Of a stretch of DNA of 64,000 bases, positions 25,667 through 34,773 are shown piece by piece. The stretch's first letter is position 1, and the number at the start of each line of letters is the position of its first letter. The DNA is taken from positions 5,022,001 through 5,086,000 of the forward strand of contig NZ_CP027732.1 of the NCBI RefSeq assembly GCF_003852235.1, given 5' to 3'. The translations under genes and the position numbers were made by a program. The stretch is from Pseudomonas sp. R4-35-07. GTDB lineage: Bacteria; Pseudomonadota; Gammaproteobacteria; Pseudomonadales; Pseudomonadaceae. Under the pieces are notes generated by a model that was not told where the DNA came from, did no database searches, and saw only the letters and a list, made by a program, of their open reading frames with translations.

Positions 25667-27565
25667 TTATAAACGCGCCTGACGCACCGCACCGCTGCGT
25701 GACTTGGCCATCGCTGCCAAACGCACCGCCACGTTGGCCGCGCCATAACCGGCATAGCCGTTCTTGCGCTGGATGATCTCGAAGAAAAACCGCCCCTCGA
25801 AGGCTTCGGTGTAGACATGAAACAGCTCACCGCCCTGGGCGTCGCGGTCGTACAGCACGTTGTAGTACGCCAGCTCGCTGAGGAACTCATCGTCGAAATC
25901 AAAGCGTGCGGCCAAATCGTCGTAGTAGTTGAGCGGGATATCCAACAGCGGCACCCCGGCCTCCTTGGCCCGGCGCACCTCGGCGAAAATATCCGCGCAA
26001 TCGAAGGCAATGTGGTGCACGCCCGAGCCGCGATAGCTCGAAAGCGCGTGGGAAATGGCGGTATTGCGGTTCTCGGAAATATTCAGCGGCAGGCGAATCG
26101 AACTGCAGCGGCTGCGCAGTGCGCGGCTTTTGACCAGGCCGTAAGGGTCGGGCAGCACCACTTCGTCATCGGCTTCAAAATCCAGCAAGCTTTTGTAGAA
26201 CAGCACCCAGCTGTCGAGGCTGTCGGCCGGCAGGGCCATGGCCATATGGTCGATGCGCAGCAAGCCGCCGCTGGCGGTGACGGGTTGCAGGTTGAAATCG
26301 GTGTCGTATAGCCCGCCTTCGCTTTGGTCCACCAGGTAAATCAAGCTGCCATCCGGCGCGCGCACGGCCGCCAACTCCAGTTCATTGGGCCCGACCAGGC
26401 CGCGATAGGGCTGGCCCTTGTAAGCCACCGCCCGCTCCAGCGCCTTGGCGCTGTCCTTGACCCGAATCGCCGTGGCACACAACGACGGCCCATGGGCCTC
26501 GAAAAAGTTGTGGGCAAAGGAATAAGGTTCGCAATTGAGGATCAGGTTGATATCGCCCTGGCGCAACAGGCTCACGTTCTTGGAGCGATGCTGGCCGGCC
26601 TTGGCGAAGCCCAGGCGTTCCAACCAATGGGTCAGCTTGGCGCCGAGGCTTTCATCCACCGCAAATTCGAGGAATTCGATGCCGTCGTACTCGCTGGCCG
26701 CCGGGGTCTCGAACAGGATATCCACGGGCGCGGCGGGTTGTTCCGCCGCCAGGCGCTGGCGGGTTTTCTCTTCCAGGTACAGCAACGAGCGCAAACCATC
26801 CGCCGCATTGGCCCGAGTCGGTGCGGCGCGAAAGCCGTCGTTGAAAATCTCCAGGGACAACGGCCCGGTGTAGCCACTCTGGATGATCGGAGCGAGAAAC
26901 CCAGCCAGGTCGAACTCACCCTGGCCGGGGAAGCAGCGAAAATGCCGGCTCCACTCCAGCACATCCATGGCCAGGATCGGCGCGTCGGCCATTTGCACGA
27001 AGAAGATTTTGTCGCCGGGGATCTCGGCGATGCCACTCGGGTCGCCCTTGAGCGATAAGGTGTGGAAGCTGTCGAGCAGCACGCCCAGGCTGGGATGGTC
27101 CACCTGACGCACCAGGTTCCACACCTGCTGCCAGGTGTTCACATGTTTGCCCCAGGCCAGCGCTTCATAGCCGATTCGCAAGCCACGGCGGCCCGCGTGT
27201 TCGGCCAGCAGGCTGAGGTCGTCCAGCAGGATGCGTTCATCGCCCACGCAATCGGCCGAGGCATTACTGCACACCAGCACCAAGTCGGTGCCCAGCTCCT
27301 GCATCAGATCGAATTTGCGCTCGGCGCGCTCGAGGTTGCGCGCCAGACGATCACGGCGGCAGCCCTCGAAGTCTCGAAACGGCTGGAACAAGGTAATGGC
27401 GATGCCCAAGTCGGCGCACATCTGCCGGACTTCACGCGGGCTGCCGTCGTAGTACAGCAGGTCGTTTTCAAAGATCTCAACGCCATCAAACCCGGCGGCG
27501 GCAATGGCTTCGAGCTTTTCCGGCAGGGTGCCGCTCAACGACACGGTAGCGATGGAACGTTGCAT
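25667..27565 (-). CDS. quiC: 3-dehydroshikimate dehydratase fused to an HPPD-like domain (QuiC1 type)
   Basis: The enzyme converts 3-dehydroshikimate to protocatechuate. The 632-residue protein is a fusion. Residues 1 to about 280 form an AP-endonuclease-2-like TIM barrel (MQRSIATVSLSGTLPEKL, VCSNAS, LLDSFHTLSLKGDPSG, PLSLEIFND) with acidic metal ligands. Residues from about 295 to the end are a 4-hydroxyphenylpyruvate-dioxygenase-like VOC unit with DHMALALP, VHHIAFDC and FFEIIQRKNGYAGYG. This two-domain form is characteristic of pseudomonads. It is divergent from the MFS transporter, with an operator-like site between them, and tetR follows it. Confidence 0.93.
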   Translation of the reverse strand: MQRSIATVSLSGTLPEKLEAIAAAGFDGVEIFENDLLYYDGSPREVRQMCADLGIAITLFQPFRDFEGCRRDRLARNLERAERKFDLMQELGTDLVLVCSNASADCVGDERILLDDLSLLAEHAGRRGLRIGYEALAWGKHVNTWQQVWNLVRQVDHPSLGVLLDSFHTLSLKGDPSGIAEIPGDKIFFVQMADAPILAMDVLEWSRHFRCFPGQGEFDLAGFLAPIIQSGYTGPLSLEIFNDGFRAAPTRANAADGLRSLLYLEEKTRQRLAAEQPAAPVDILFETPAASEYDGIEFLEFAVDESLGAKLTHWLERLGFAKAGQHRSKNVSLLRQGDINLILNCEPYSFAHNFFEAHGPSLCATAIRVKDSAKALERAVAYKGQPYRGLVGPNELELAAVRAPDGSLIYLVDQSEGGLYDTDFNLQPVTASGGLLRIDHMAMALPADSLDSWVLFYKSLLDFEADDEVVLPDPYGLVKSRALRSRCSSIRLPLNISENRNTAISHALSSYRGSGVHHIAFDCADIFAEVRRAKEAGVPLLDIPLNYYDDLAARFDFDDEFLSELAYYNVLYDRDAQGGELFHVYTEAFEGRFFFEIIQRKNGYAGYGAANVAVRLAAMAKSRSGAVRQARL

Positions 27566-27628
27566 GGGTCACTCCCGGCAATTGTTGTTTATGGCAAATT
27601 ATTCGCCCACAGCCTACACGCGGCAATT

Positions 27629-27651
27629 AAAATGTACGAACCGGTTAGTTT
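27629..27651. promoter_or_regulatory. Operator-like site of the quinate/shikimate locus, copy 2
   Basis: AAAATGTAC-GAACC-GGTTAGTTT is the reverse complement of the aroQ site except for the five central bases. It contains the dyad AACCGGTT. It sits 64 bases from the quiC start and 125 bases from the MFS start, so one site could serve both divergent promoters. Confidence 0.72.
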
Positions 27652-27775
27652 TTGGTGCGATTATCGAACACTATGCCCCTTTGATGAATTGACGACTTTT
27701 TAACCACTGCGCACCATCGACCTTGCACCAAGACCCAGATCACACCATAAAAATTTCAAAAACGGGTACGACCTC

Positions 27776-29110
27776 ATGCCTCTGCAAAATTCCGCCCTGG
27801 CCGCGCGCCCCGGCACCCCGCACGCCGGCATCGGCGACAAGATCCGCGGCGCCCTGGCCGTGGGTAAAACCCGCTGGGGCATGCTGGCCCTGGTGTTCTT
27901 CGCCACCACCCTCAACTACATCGACCGCGCCGCCCTGGGCGTGATGCAACCGATTCTGGCCAAGGAAATGAGCTGGACGGCGATGGACTACGCCAATATC
28001 AACTTCTGGTTCCAGGTCGGCTACGCCATCGGCTTTGTGCTGCAGGGCCGCTTGATCGACCGGGTAGGCGTCAAGCGCGTGTTTTTCTGCGCGGTGCTGT
28101 TGTGGAGCCTGGCCACCGGCGCACACGGCCTGGCTACCTCAGCCGTCGGCTTCATGGTCTGCCGGTTTATCCTCGGGTTGACCGAGGCCGCCAACTACCC
28201 GGCGTGCGTGAAAACCACGCGACTGTGGTTTCCGGCCGGCGAGCGCGCGGTGGCGACGGGCATTTTCAACGCCGGCACCAACGTCGGCGCGATGATGACG
28301 CCCATGCTGCTGCCGTTGATCCTGCACGTGTGGGGCTGGCAGGCGGCGTTCCTGTGCATGTCGGCGCTCGGGGGTATCTGGCTGGTGTTGTGGGGCTTGA
28401 AGTACTACAACCCGGAAGAGCATCCCACCGTTAAACAATCCGAATTGGACTATGTGCAACAGGAAGTCGAGCCGGAACAACCCCGCGTACCGTTCAGCCG
28501 CATCCTGCGCATGCGCGGCACCTGGGCCTTCGCGCTGGCATACTCGCTGACCGCGCCGGTGTTCTGGTTCTACCTGTACTGGCTGCCGCCATTCCTGAAC
28601 CAGCAATACAACCTGGGCATCAACGTGACGCAGATGGGCATTCCGCTGATCATCATCTACCTCACCGCCGACTTCGGCAGCGTGGGCGGCGGCATTCTGT
28701 CCTCGTTCCTGATCGGTCGCGGGATGAACTCGATCAAGGCACGGCTGCTGTCGATGTTCTTGTTCGCCTGCTGCATCGTCGGCGTGATCATGGCGGCCGG
28801 CTCCAGCCAATTGTGGGTCGCGGTGTTCGCCATCTCCCTGGCCATCGGCGCGCACCAGGCCTGGACCGCCAACATCTGGAGCCTGGTGATGGACTACACG
28901 CCCAAGCACATGATGAGCACGGTGTTCGGCTTCGGCGGCATGTGCGCGGCCATCGGCGGCATGTTCATGACCCAGATCGTCGGCCATATCCTGACCGTGA
29001 CCAACAACAACTACACGCTGTTGTTCACCCTGATTCCGGCGATGTATTTCATCGCACTCGTGTGGATGTACTTCATGGCGCCGCGCAAGATTCCTACGGT
29101 AGAGGTGTAA
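27776..29110 (+). CDS. MFS transporter, probable quinate/shikimate uptake
   Basis: The 444-residue protein is an anion:cation symporter-type MFS carrier with 12 membrane segments. The motifs NYIDRAALGVMQPIL, GRLIDRVGVKRVF (loop 2-3) and RFILGLTEAANYPACVKTTRLWFP are typical of ExuT/GarP/quinate-like carriers. It is divergent from quiC and shares the operator-like site, which is the main reason to propose quinate, shikimate or dehydroshikimate as substrate. The ATG at 27776 gives the expected cytoplasmic N-terminus. It ends directly against the convergent DMT exporter gene with no gap. Confidence 0.88.
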   Translation: MPLQNSALAARPGTPHAGIGDKIRGALAVGKTRWGMLALVFFATTLNYIDRAALGVMQPILAKEMSWTAMDYANINFWFQVGYAIGFVLQGRLIDRVGVKRVFFCAVLLWSLATGAHGLATSAVGFMVCRFILGLTEAANYPACVKTTRLWFPAGERAVATGIFNAGTNVGAMMTPMLLPLILHVWGWQAAFLCMSALGGIWLVLWGLKYYNPEEHPTVKQSELDYVQQEVEPEQPRVPFSRILRMRGTWAFALAYSLTAPVFWFYLYWLPPFLNQQYNLGINVTQMGIPLIIIYLTADFGSVGGGILSSFLIGRGMNSIKARLLSMFLFACCIVGVIMAAGSSQLWVAVFAISLAIGAHQAWTANIWSLVMDYTPKHMMSTVFGFGGMCAAIGGMFMTQIVGHILTVTNNNYTLLFTLIPAMYFIALVWMYFMAPRKIPTVEV

Positions 29111-29989
29111 TCAACGCCGCCGCTGCTGCCAGGCAGCGGCCAAGCCGCTCATGCAGATCACCCCGATACCGACCACCGTGGTCATGTCGGGGGTATGGCT
29201 GAACACCAGCCAACCCAACAACCCCGCAAACACGATCTGGCAATAGCCGAACGGCGCCAGCAAGGCCGGCGCCGCGAAGCGGAACGCCTGGGTGAGCATC
29301 AAGTGCGCGGTCATCCCACAGGTGCCCAGCGCCAGCATCATCACCCCATGCCACAGGGTCGGCACCTGCCAGAAGAACGGCACCATCGCACTCATCACCA
29401 GGGTGTTGCACAGGCCGGCGAAGAAGTTGCTGGTGGTGGGGCTGTCGTATTGGCTGAGGATGCGCGTGAGCAGTTGGTAGAAGCAGAAGAACAGCGCCGA
29501 GCACAGTGGCAGCAGCACCGCCGGGGTGAACAGCTCACCGCCCGGATGGATGATGATCACCACGCCGACAAACCCGCAGATCACCGCCAGCCATTGGCCA
29601 CGCGTGACGTGCTCGCCGAGCAGGGGCACCGAGAGCGCCGTCACCAGGATCGGCGCAAGGAAATTCACCGCCGTGGCTTCCGCCAACGGGATGTAATGCA
29701 GCGCTGTGGTGAAGAACAGGCTGGTGCCCAACAAGCACAACGCCCGCACCACCTGCATCCCCGGCCGTTTGCTGCGCAGCACGCGCAGGCCCGATTGCGG
29801 CAGGAAGATCCCGGCCATCAGCAAGGTGTGCACCATGTACCGCGCCCACACCACCATCACGATCGGGTAGAACCCGGCCAGGTATTTGGACAGGGCATCG
29901 TGGCTGGAGAACAGGAACGTCGCCAGCACAATCAGCAGGATGCCTTTGAAGGGATGGTTGACGCCGGAAAGCGGGGTACTGACAGTCAT
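29111..29989 (-). CDS. EamA/DMT-family transporter
   Basis: The 292-residue protein has ten hydrophobic segments in two EamA repeats. The first begins FKGILLIVLATFLFSSHDALSKYL and the second lies around CSALFFCFYQLLTRIL. Such proteins export metabolites or amino acids, or import small solutes. Nothing in the sequence or context fixes a substrate. It is convergent with the MFS gene with directly abutting stop codons, which leaves no room for a conventional terminator between them. Confidence 0.82.
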   Translation of the reverse strand: MTVSTPLSGVNHPFKGILLIVLATFLFSSHDALSKYLAGFYPIVMVVWARYMVHTLLMAGIFLPQSGLRVLRSKRPGMQVVRALCLLGTSLFFTTALHYIPLAEATAVNFLAPILVTALSVPLLGEHVTRGQWLAVICGFVGVVIIIHPGGELFTPAVLLPLCSALFFCFYQLLTRILSQYDSPTTSNFFAGLCNTLVMSAMVPFFWQVPTLWHGVMMLALGTCGMTAHLMLTQAFRFAAPALLAPFGYCQIVFAGLLGWLVFSHTPDMTTVVGIGVICMSGLAAAWQQRRR

Positions 29990-30175
29990 TGAATTCTCTT
30001 GTGTGGCGAGCTGAATACGGTGGCACTCAACCGAGGTAATCTAGCAGCCGGGCATGCGTCTGCCCCAAGAGCATAACCAAACACCGGGCGAACAGCGCAC
30101 TAAATCAGTGGATTTGAGTCCAACCCTGCACGCGCGCCCCGGCGTTGCACACTTTTTAATCAAGGCCCTGCCGCT

Positions 30176-30589
30176 ATGAAAAAAATCCTGTTTGCCCTGT
30201 CTGCCCTCGCCTTGCTCTCTGCCTGCGATAAAACGCCGAAAGAAGCCCCCAAGCCCGCCCCCGCGTCCGTGCAGGCGACCCTGGTACCGGAAACGCCACC
30301 CACCGATAAATGGGTCGGCAAGTGGATCGGCGTCGAAGGCTTGAATCTGAGCATCGCCAAGGACGACAGCATCGGCCGCGGTCATTACATCCTGACCATG
30401 CAATATGGCCTGGATGCCGATGCGTCCGGCACGTTCAAGGGCCAGGCAACCGACGAAGGCATCGCCTTCACCCGCCCGGACGGCCCGCAGGTGCTGCGCG
30501 CCGGGGATGGCGCAGCCACTGGCTTGAAATGGCTGGCCGATAAAAAAGACTGCCTGATTGTCGCCAGCGGCGAAGGCTATTGCCGCTGA
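30176..30589 (+). CDS. Small predicted lipoprotein
   Basis: The protein has 137 residues. The N-terminus MKKILFALSALALLSACDK is a lipoprotein signal with lipobox LSAC, so the mature protein begins at Cys17; Asp at +2 would favour inner-membrane retention by the usual rule. A proline-rich linker follows, then a domain with WVGKWIGVEGLNLSIAKDD and ending in CLIVASGEGYCR with two cysteines that could pair. I do not recognise a characterised family. It precedes the YpfJ-like protease gene by 55 bases on the same strand and may be co-transcribed. Confidence 0.8.
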   Translation: MKKILFALSALALLSACDKTPKEAPKPAPASVQATLVPETPPTDKWVGKWIGVEGLNLSIAKDDSIGRGHYILTMQYGLDADASGTFKGQATDEGIAFTRPDGPQVLRAGDGAATGLKWLADKKDCLIVASGEGYCR

Positions 30590-30644
30590 TTACGACCATA
30601 CTCCATCCATATTTTTGCCGGACCGTTAACAAGAGGATTGCCCC

Positions 30645-31532
30645 ATGCTATGGAAAAAAGGCCGACGCAGCGACAACGTGGTCGATGCCCGCGATGACAG
30701 CGGCGGCGGCGGTGGCGGGATGCGCTTCGGTGGCGGCAAGGGCCTGAGCCTGACCGCTATCGTGCTGATTGTCGGCATCGGCTGGCTCACCGGCCAGGAC
30801 CCGATGCAGATCCTCGGCCAATTGACCGGCCAGATGGAGCAGGCGCCGTCGGTCAGCACGCAATCGCGTCAGGCTCCGCCGGCCAACGACGAGCAGGCCG
30901 ACTTCGTGCGCGCGGTGCTGGGCGACACCGAAGACACCTGGGGCCAGGTGTTCCAGGAGAACGGCCTGGCTTACAAGAACCCGAAACTGATCCTGTTCCG
31001 TGGCCGGGTGAACTCCGCCTGCGGTGGCGCCACCTCGGCCAGCGGCCCGTTCTACTGCCCGGCTGACCAGCAGGTGTACCTGGACCTGGATTTTTTCCGT
31101 GAAATGTCGCAACGCTTCCAGGCCGCCGGCGATTTCGCCCAGGCGTATGTAATCGCCCACGAAGTCGGGCACCACGTACAAACCCTGCTTGGCATCTCGT
31201 CCAAAATCCAGGCCGCGCGCCAGCAGGGCCGGCCGATGCAGGGCGACGGCGGCCTACTGGTCCGCCAGGAGCTGCAGGCTGACTGCTTTGCCGGCGTCTG
31301 GGCCAACCGCGCGCAAAAACGCCTGAACTGGCTGGAACCCGGCGATATCGAAGAAGCACTGAATGCCGCCAACGCCATCGGCGATGACCGCCTGCAGCAA
31401 CAGGGCCAAGGGCGCGTGGTGCCGGACTCGTTTACCCACGGCACGTCGGCTCAGCGCGTGCGCTGGTTCAAGACCGGCTTCGCTCAGGGCCAGATCTCCC
31501 AATGCGACACCTTTACGGCCAAGAGTCTTTAA
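30645..31532 (+). CDS. ypfJ: YpfJ-family neutral zinc metallopeptidase
   Basis: The 295-residue protein has a short cytoplasmic N-terminus, a glycine-rich stretch (DSGGGGGGMRFGGGKG) and one membrane anchor (LSLTAIVLIVGIGWLTG). An extracytoplasmic domain follows with the zinc-binding HEVGHH in YVIAHEVGHHVQTLLG near residue 175. ELQADCFAGVWA further on probably supplies the third ligand. The AGAGGA Shine-Dalgarno is seven bases before the ATG. The substrate is unknown in the family. A hydrolase gene starts immediately after its stop, so the two are one transcription unit. Confidence 0.9.
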   Translation: MLWKKGRRSDNVVDARDDSGGGGGGMRFGGGKGLSLTAIVLIVGIGWLTGQDPMQILGQLTGQMEQAPSVSTQSRQAPPANDEQADFVRAVLGDTEDTWGQVFQENGLAYKNPKLILFRGRVNSACGGATSASGPFYCPADQQVYLDLDFFREMSQRFQAAGDFAQAYVIAHEVGHHVQTLLGISSKIQAARQQGRPMQGDGGLLVRQELQADCFAGVWANRAQKRLNWLEPGDIEEALNAANAIGDDRLQQQGQGRVVPDSFTHGTSAQRVRWFKTGFAQGQISQCDTFTAKSL

Positions 31533-32507
31533 ATGCATAAACGCGTGGGCTGGCTGCTGGCGTGGTTGATGTCCTGTTCAGCGTTGGCTGCCGAACACGG
31601 CGTCAACCTGGTCAGCCCTGAGCGTTTTCATGTGGATGCGGGCGAGCTCAGCCTGGGCCTGAGCCAGGATTGGCGCCAACCGCTGCCGGAGGTCACGCGG
31701 GCGCTGATTATCGTGCATGGCCGCCTGCGCAATGCGCAGACCTATCTGAAAAGCGGTATCGATGCCGCCGCCCATGCTGGCGTTGGGGCACATGTGCTGG
31801 TGATCGCGCCGCAGTTTCTCAACCAGTCGGACATTAAACGTCACCACCTGGATGACCAGGTGCTGCGCTGGAAGGGCAATGACTGGATGGCCGGCGCGCC
31901 GTCCATCGGTCCGGGCCAGGTCAGCTCTTTTGGCGCTCTCGACCAGATCATCAAACACTTGGGCAACCGCACACTGTTCCCGCACCTGAAAGAAATCGTT
32001 GTCGCCGGGCATTCAGGTGGCGGCCAGGTGGTGCAGCGCTTCGCTGTCACCGGCCACGCTCACCCGATGCTGCAGACCGAAGGCATCCGCCTGCGTTATG
32101 TGGTGGCCAACCCATCGTCTTACGCCTACTTCAGCCCACAACGCCCGGTGAAGTTCGAAACGGCCGGTTGCCCTGGTTTCAACGACTGGAAGTACGGCAT
32201 GCAAGGCCTGCCGGACTACGCCAAGGGCCATGGCGCCGAGCAACTGGAACAGGCCTATGTGTCACGCGATGTCACTTACCTGTTGGGCCAACAAGACACC
32301 GACCCCAACCACCCGGCGCTGGATAAAAGCTGCGAAGCCGAAACTCAGGGCGCCTACCGGCTGATTCGTGGGCACAACTATTTTGACGCCCTCAAGCAGC
32401 GGCATCCGCAGTTGAGCCACAGGCTGGTAGAAGTACCGGGAGTGGGGCATGACGGGGATAAAATGTTTACCTCGCCCGAGGGCCAGAAAGTCCTGTTCGC
32501 GCAATAA
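31533..32507 (+). CDS. Exported alpha/beta-hydrolase-fold protein
   Basis: The protein has 324 residues and a signal peptide (MHKRVGWLLAWLMSCSALAAEH). The nucleophile elbow is GHSGGG in IVVAGHSGGGQVV near residue 160, with VPGVGHDGDKMF near the C-terminus supplying the likely histidine. An oxyanion-type LIIVHGRLRN lies near residue 60. The enzyme is therefore probably a periplasmic serine hydrolase; no substrate can be named. The ATG is the first base after the ypfJ stop, so translational coupling is expected. Confidence 0.82.
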   Translation: MHKRVGWLLAWLMSCSALAAEHGVNLVSPERFHVDAGELSLGLSQDWRQPLPEVTRALIIVHGRLRNAQTYLKSGIDAAAHAGVGAHVLVIAPQFLNQSDIKRHHLDDQVLRWKGNDWMAGAPSIGPGQVSSFGALDQIIKHLGNRTLFPHLKEIVVAGHSGGGQVVQRFAVTGHAHPMLQTEGIRLRYVVANPSSYAYFSPQRPVKFETAGCPGFNDWKYGMQGLPDYAKGHGAEQLEQAYVSRDVTYLLGQQDTDPNHPALDKSCEAETQGAYRLIRGHNYFDALKQRHPQLSHRLVEVPGVGHDGDKMFTSPEGQKVLFAQ

Positions 32508-32527
32508 CTGACGAAGCCGGATAAAAA

Positions 32528-32616
32528 TGTGGGAGGGGGCTTGCTCCCGATTGCGGTGCAACAGCCAGCAATTCTTTAACTGACAGACCGCTATCGGGAG
32601 CAAGCCCCCTCCCACA
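32528..32616. repeat. REPIN (GGGGGCTTGC family)
   Basis: A facing REP pair lies between the convergent ends of the hydrolase gene and the HAD phosphatase gene. Confidence 0.9.
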
Positions 32617-32636
32617 GTTGATCTTCATTGCCTGGG

Positions 32637-33224
32637 CTAGATCATCCGGCGCAGTGCCGCGCAGTCTGTGGCATGCCAATCCGCCAACTCCGGCCAGGGG
32701 TTCTCCGGCAGGTTCACCAGCACGGTCCTGGTCCCCGCCGCCCGGCCGCAATCCAGGTCAAAACGATAATCCCCCACCATCACCATCTCGCCGGGTGCCA
32801 CGTCCCAAGCCGCCGCCAGCCTCAACAAGCCGCCCGGATCCGGCTTGGGCGGTGCGTCCTCACGCCCCAGCACGTCCTCGGCGGCAAAACAGTCCGCCAG
32901 GCCAATCGCTGCCAGGGTGACATGCGCCAGTTCCTGCGCGTTGCGCGTCAAAATGCCCAGGCGATAACCGCGTCCGGCCAGCTCGCGCACCAGTTCCACC
33001 GCGCCCTCGGCCGCAACCGAACCCAGCGCCAGTTCGCGCTCGTGCTCCAGCAACCAGGCATGCTTGGCCGCCGCAATATCCGCCGGCAACCCGGCCAGAT
33101 GCGTGAGAATGTCGTCCTCAGGCGCAATTTCCAGCGCCACGCGGATGGCCGCAAAATCATGCACGGCCACCGTGAGGGTGCCGTCCATGTCAAACACCCA
33201 ATGCCGGACGTCGGCCAGGCTCAT
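32637..33224 (-). CDS. HAD-family hydrolase (phosphatase)
   Basis: The 195-residue protein has the HAD motifs. Motif I is FDMDGTLT near residue 11, and motif II is the ILTRN threonine near residue 98. Motif III is the KPDPGGL lysine near residue 133, and motif IV is GDYRFDLDCGRAAG near residue 158. The small helical cap suits a phosphoglycolate-phosphatase-like subgroup. The ATG at 33224 overlaps the tesB stop by four bases; a longer in-frame start inside tesB is rejected. The substrate is not known. Confidence 0.87.
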   Translation of the reverse strand: MSLADVRHWVFDMDGTLTVAVHDFAAIRVALEIAPEDDILTHLAGLPADIAAAKHAWLLEHERELALGSVAAEGAVELVRELAGRGYRLGILTRNAQELAHVTLAAIGLADCFAAEDVLGREDAPPKPDPGGLLRLAAAWDVAPGEMVMVGDYRFDLDCGRAAGTRTVLVNLPENPWPELADWHATDCAALRRMI

Positions 33225-34090
33225 GCCCAGTCCTTGCGATGGCGAATCAAGCCTTCCTGGGTCACCGACGCCACCAGTTGCCCGGCGCGGTTGTACACGC
33301 TGCCCCGGGAAAAGCCCCTGGAATTGCCAGCCCATGGGCTGTCCATGGCATACAGCAACCAGTCATCGGCGCGCAGATCAGCGTGGAACCACAGCGCGTG
33401 GTCGAGGCTGGCGACCTGCATGTCTTTGTGCCACACGGTCTTGCCATGGGGCAGCAGCGAGGTGGTCAACAGGCCGAAGTCCGAGGCGTAGGCCAGCAGG
33501 TATTTATGCAACGCCGGCGCATCGGCCAGGGCGCCGTCGGCACGAAACCACACGTACTTGACCGGGTCGGACGGCTGCGGGTTGAACGGGTCTTTTTCGG
33601 TCACCGGGCGCACTTCGATGGGCTTGGGGCACAGCAGCTTGTCGCGCATATGCTCGGGGATCAGGTGCGCGCGCTGCTGGGTCAGCTCCAGCTCCGACGG
33701 CAGGTTCTCCGGGCCGACCACCACGGGCATGGTGGTCTGGTGTTCGAAACCTGCTTCGTCGTACTGGAACGAGGTGGTGCAGGTGAAAATCGGGTGGCCC
33801 TTCTGGATCGCCGTGACGCGGCGCGTGCTGAAACTGCCGCCGTCACGCACGCGGTCCACCGAATACACCACCGGCAACGCGGCGTCGCCTGGACGCAGGA
33901 AATAACCGTGCAGCGAATGTACGTGGCGCGCTTCTTCGACGGTCTGGCTGGCCGCCGACAGCGACTGGCCGAGCACCTGGCCACCGAACAGTTGGCGAAA
34001 ACCCAGGTCCTGGCTGCGGCCGCGAAAGAGGTTTTCCTCGATCGGCTCCAGGGTCAGCAAGTCCACCAGATCTTCCAATACTTGGCTCAT
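33221..34090 (-). CDS. tesB: Acyl-CoA thioesterase II
   Basis: TesB hydrolyses medium- and long-chain acyl-CoAs. The 289-residue protein has two hot-dog folds: MSQVLEDLVDLLTLEPIEENLFRG begins the first, with GGQVLGQSLSAA, and HALWFHADLRADDWLLY lies in the second. The length equals that of typical TesB proteins. The ATG at 34090 is used; an upstream in-frame extension to 34153 has no TesB similarity. It is followed by the coupled HAD gene and preceded by a GNAT gene on the same strand. Confidence 0.94.
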   Translation of the reverse strand: MSQVLEDLVDLLTLEPIEENLFRGRSQDLGFRQLFGGQVLGQSLSAASQTVEEARHVHSLHGYFLRPGDAALPVVYSVDRVRDGGSFSTRRVTAIQKGHPIFTCTTSFQYDEAGFEHQTTMPVVVGPENLPSELELTQQRAHLIPEHMRDKLLCPKPIEVRPVTEKDPFNPQPSDPVKYVWFRADGALADAPALHKYLLAYASDFGLLTTSLLPHGKTVWHKDMQVASLDHALWFHADLRADDWLLYAMDSPWAGNSRGFSRGSVYNRAGQLVASVTQEGLIRHRKDWA

Positions 34091-34128
34091 AGAGCAACTC
34101 CAAAACTCGATAGGGCATTCCGGGCTGC

Positions 34129-34698
34129 TTATCCGTGCAGCGTGTCCAACCATTGGGCGCGGGTGATGCGGTATAAAACATGCGGACGCAGCAGGTCATC
34201 GGCTGCGACCTTGGGGTGTTCGAAATCTGCCTGCGGATCGTAATGCATACCGATGGCCTGCATGACTTTTTGTGATGGCAGATTGGCCTCGGTGGTGAAG
34301 GCGACGACCTCATCCAGGCTCAAGCGATCGAAACCACAGCGAAATGCGGTCCAGGCCGCCTCGCTGGCGTAACCCAGGCCCCAGTGCTCGCGAGCCAGAC
34401 GCCAGCCGATTTCCACCGCCGGGGTGAAATTCGCTTCAAAACTGACGTTCTGCAGCCCGGTGAGGCCGATGAATTCACCGGTATCCTTGCGCTGCAAGGC
34501 CCAAAAGCCAAAACCATATTCGGCGAAGTGGCCGCGGATCCGGCCAATCAGTGCAGCGCTTTCCAGGTGGCTCAATTTAGCCGGGAAATAACGCATCACC
34601 TGCGGGTCGGCGCACATCTGCGCAAAGGCCTGCAGGTCGCTGTCACGCCATTGGCGCATGATCAGACGTGCGCTTTCCAATTCCAGTATCGGCTCCAT
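34129..34698 (-). CDS. GNAT-family N-acetyltransferase (RimJ/RimL type)
   Basis: The 189-residue protein matches the Acetyltransf_3 group. It begins LESARLIMRQWRDSDLQAFAQM, has the central FWALQRKDTGEFIGLTGLQNV strand pair, and the acetyl-CoA loop region WRLAREHWGLGYASEAAW near residue 95-110. Targets in this group range from ribosomal proteins to small molecules, so no substrate is given. The 38-base gap to tesB and same strand suggest one transcription unit tandem GNAT-tesB-HAD. Confidence 0.87.
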   Translation of the reverse strand: MEPILELESARLIMRQWRDSDLQAFAQMCADPQVMRYFPAKLSHLESAALIGRIRGHFAEYGFGFWALQRKDTGEFIGLTGLQNVSFEANFTPAVEIGWRLAREHWGLGYASEAAWTAFRCGFDRLSLDEVVAFTTEANLPSQKVMQAIGMHYDPQADFEHPKVAADDLLRPHVLYRITRAQWLDTLHG

Positions 34699-34773
34699 GG
34701 GTCCCCTCCCTTGCCATGTGCGTGAGTGTACAGCGCTGGTAAGATCCGACGCAGATTCCAGTCAGAAAATCCC

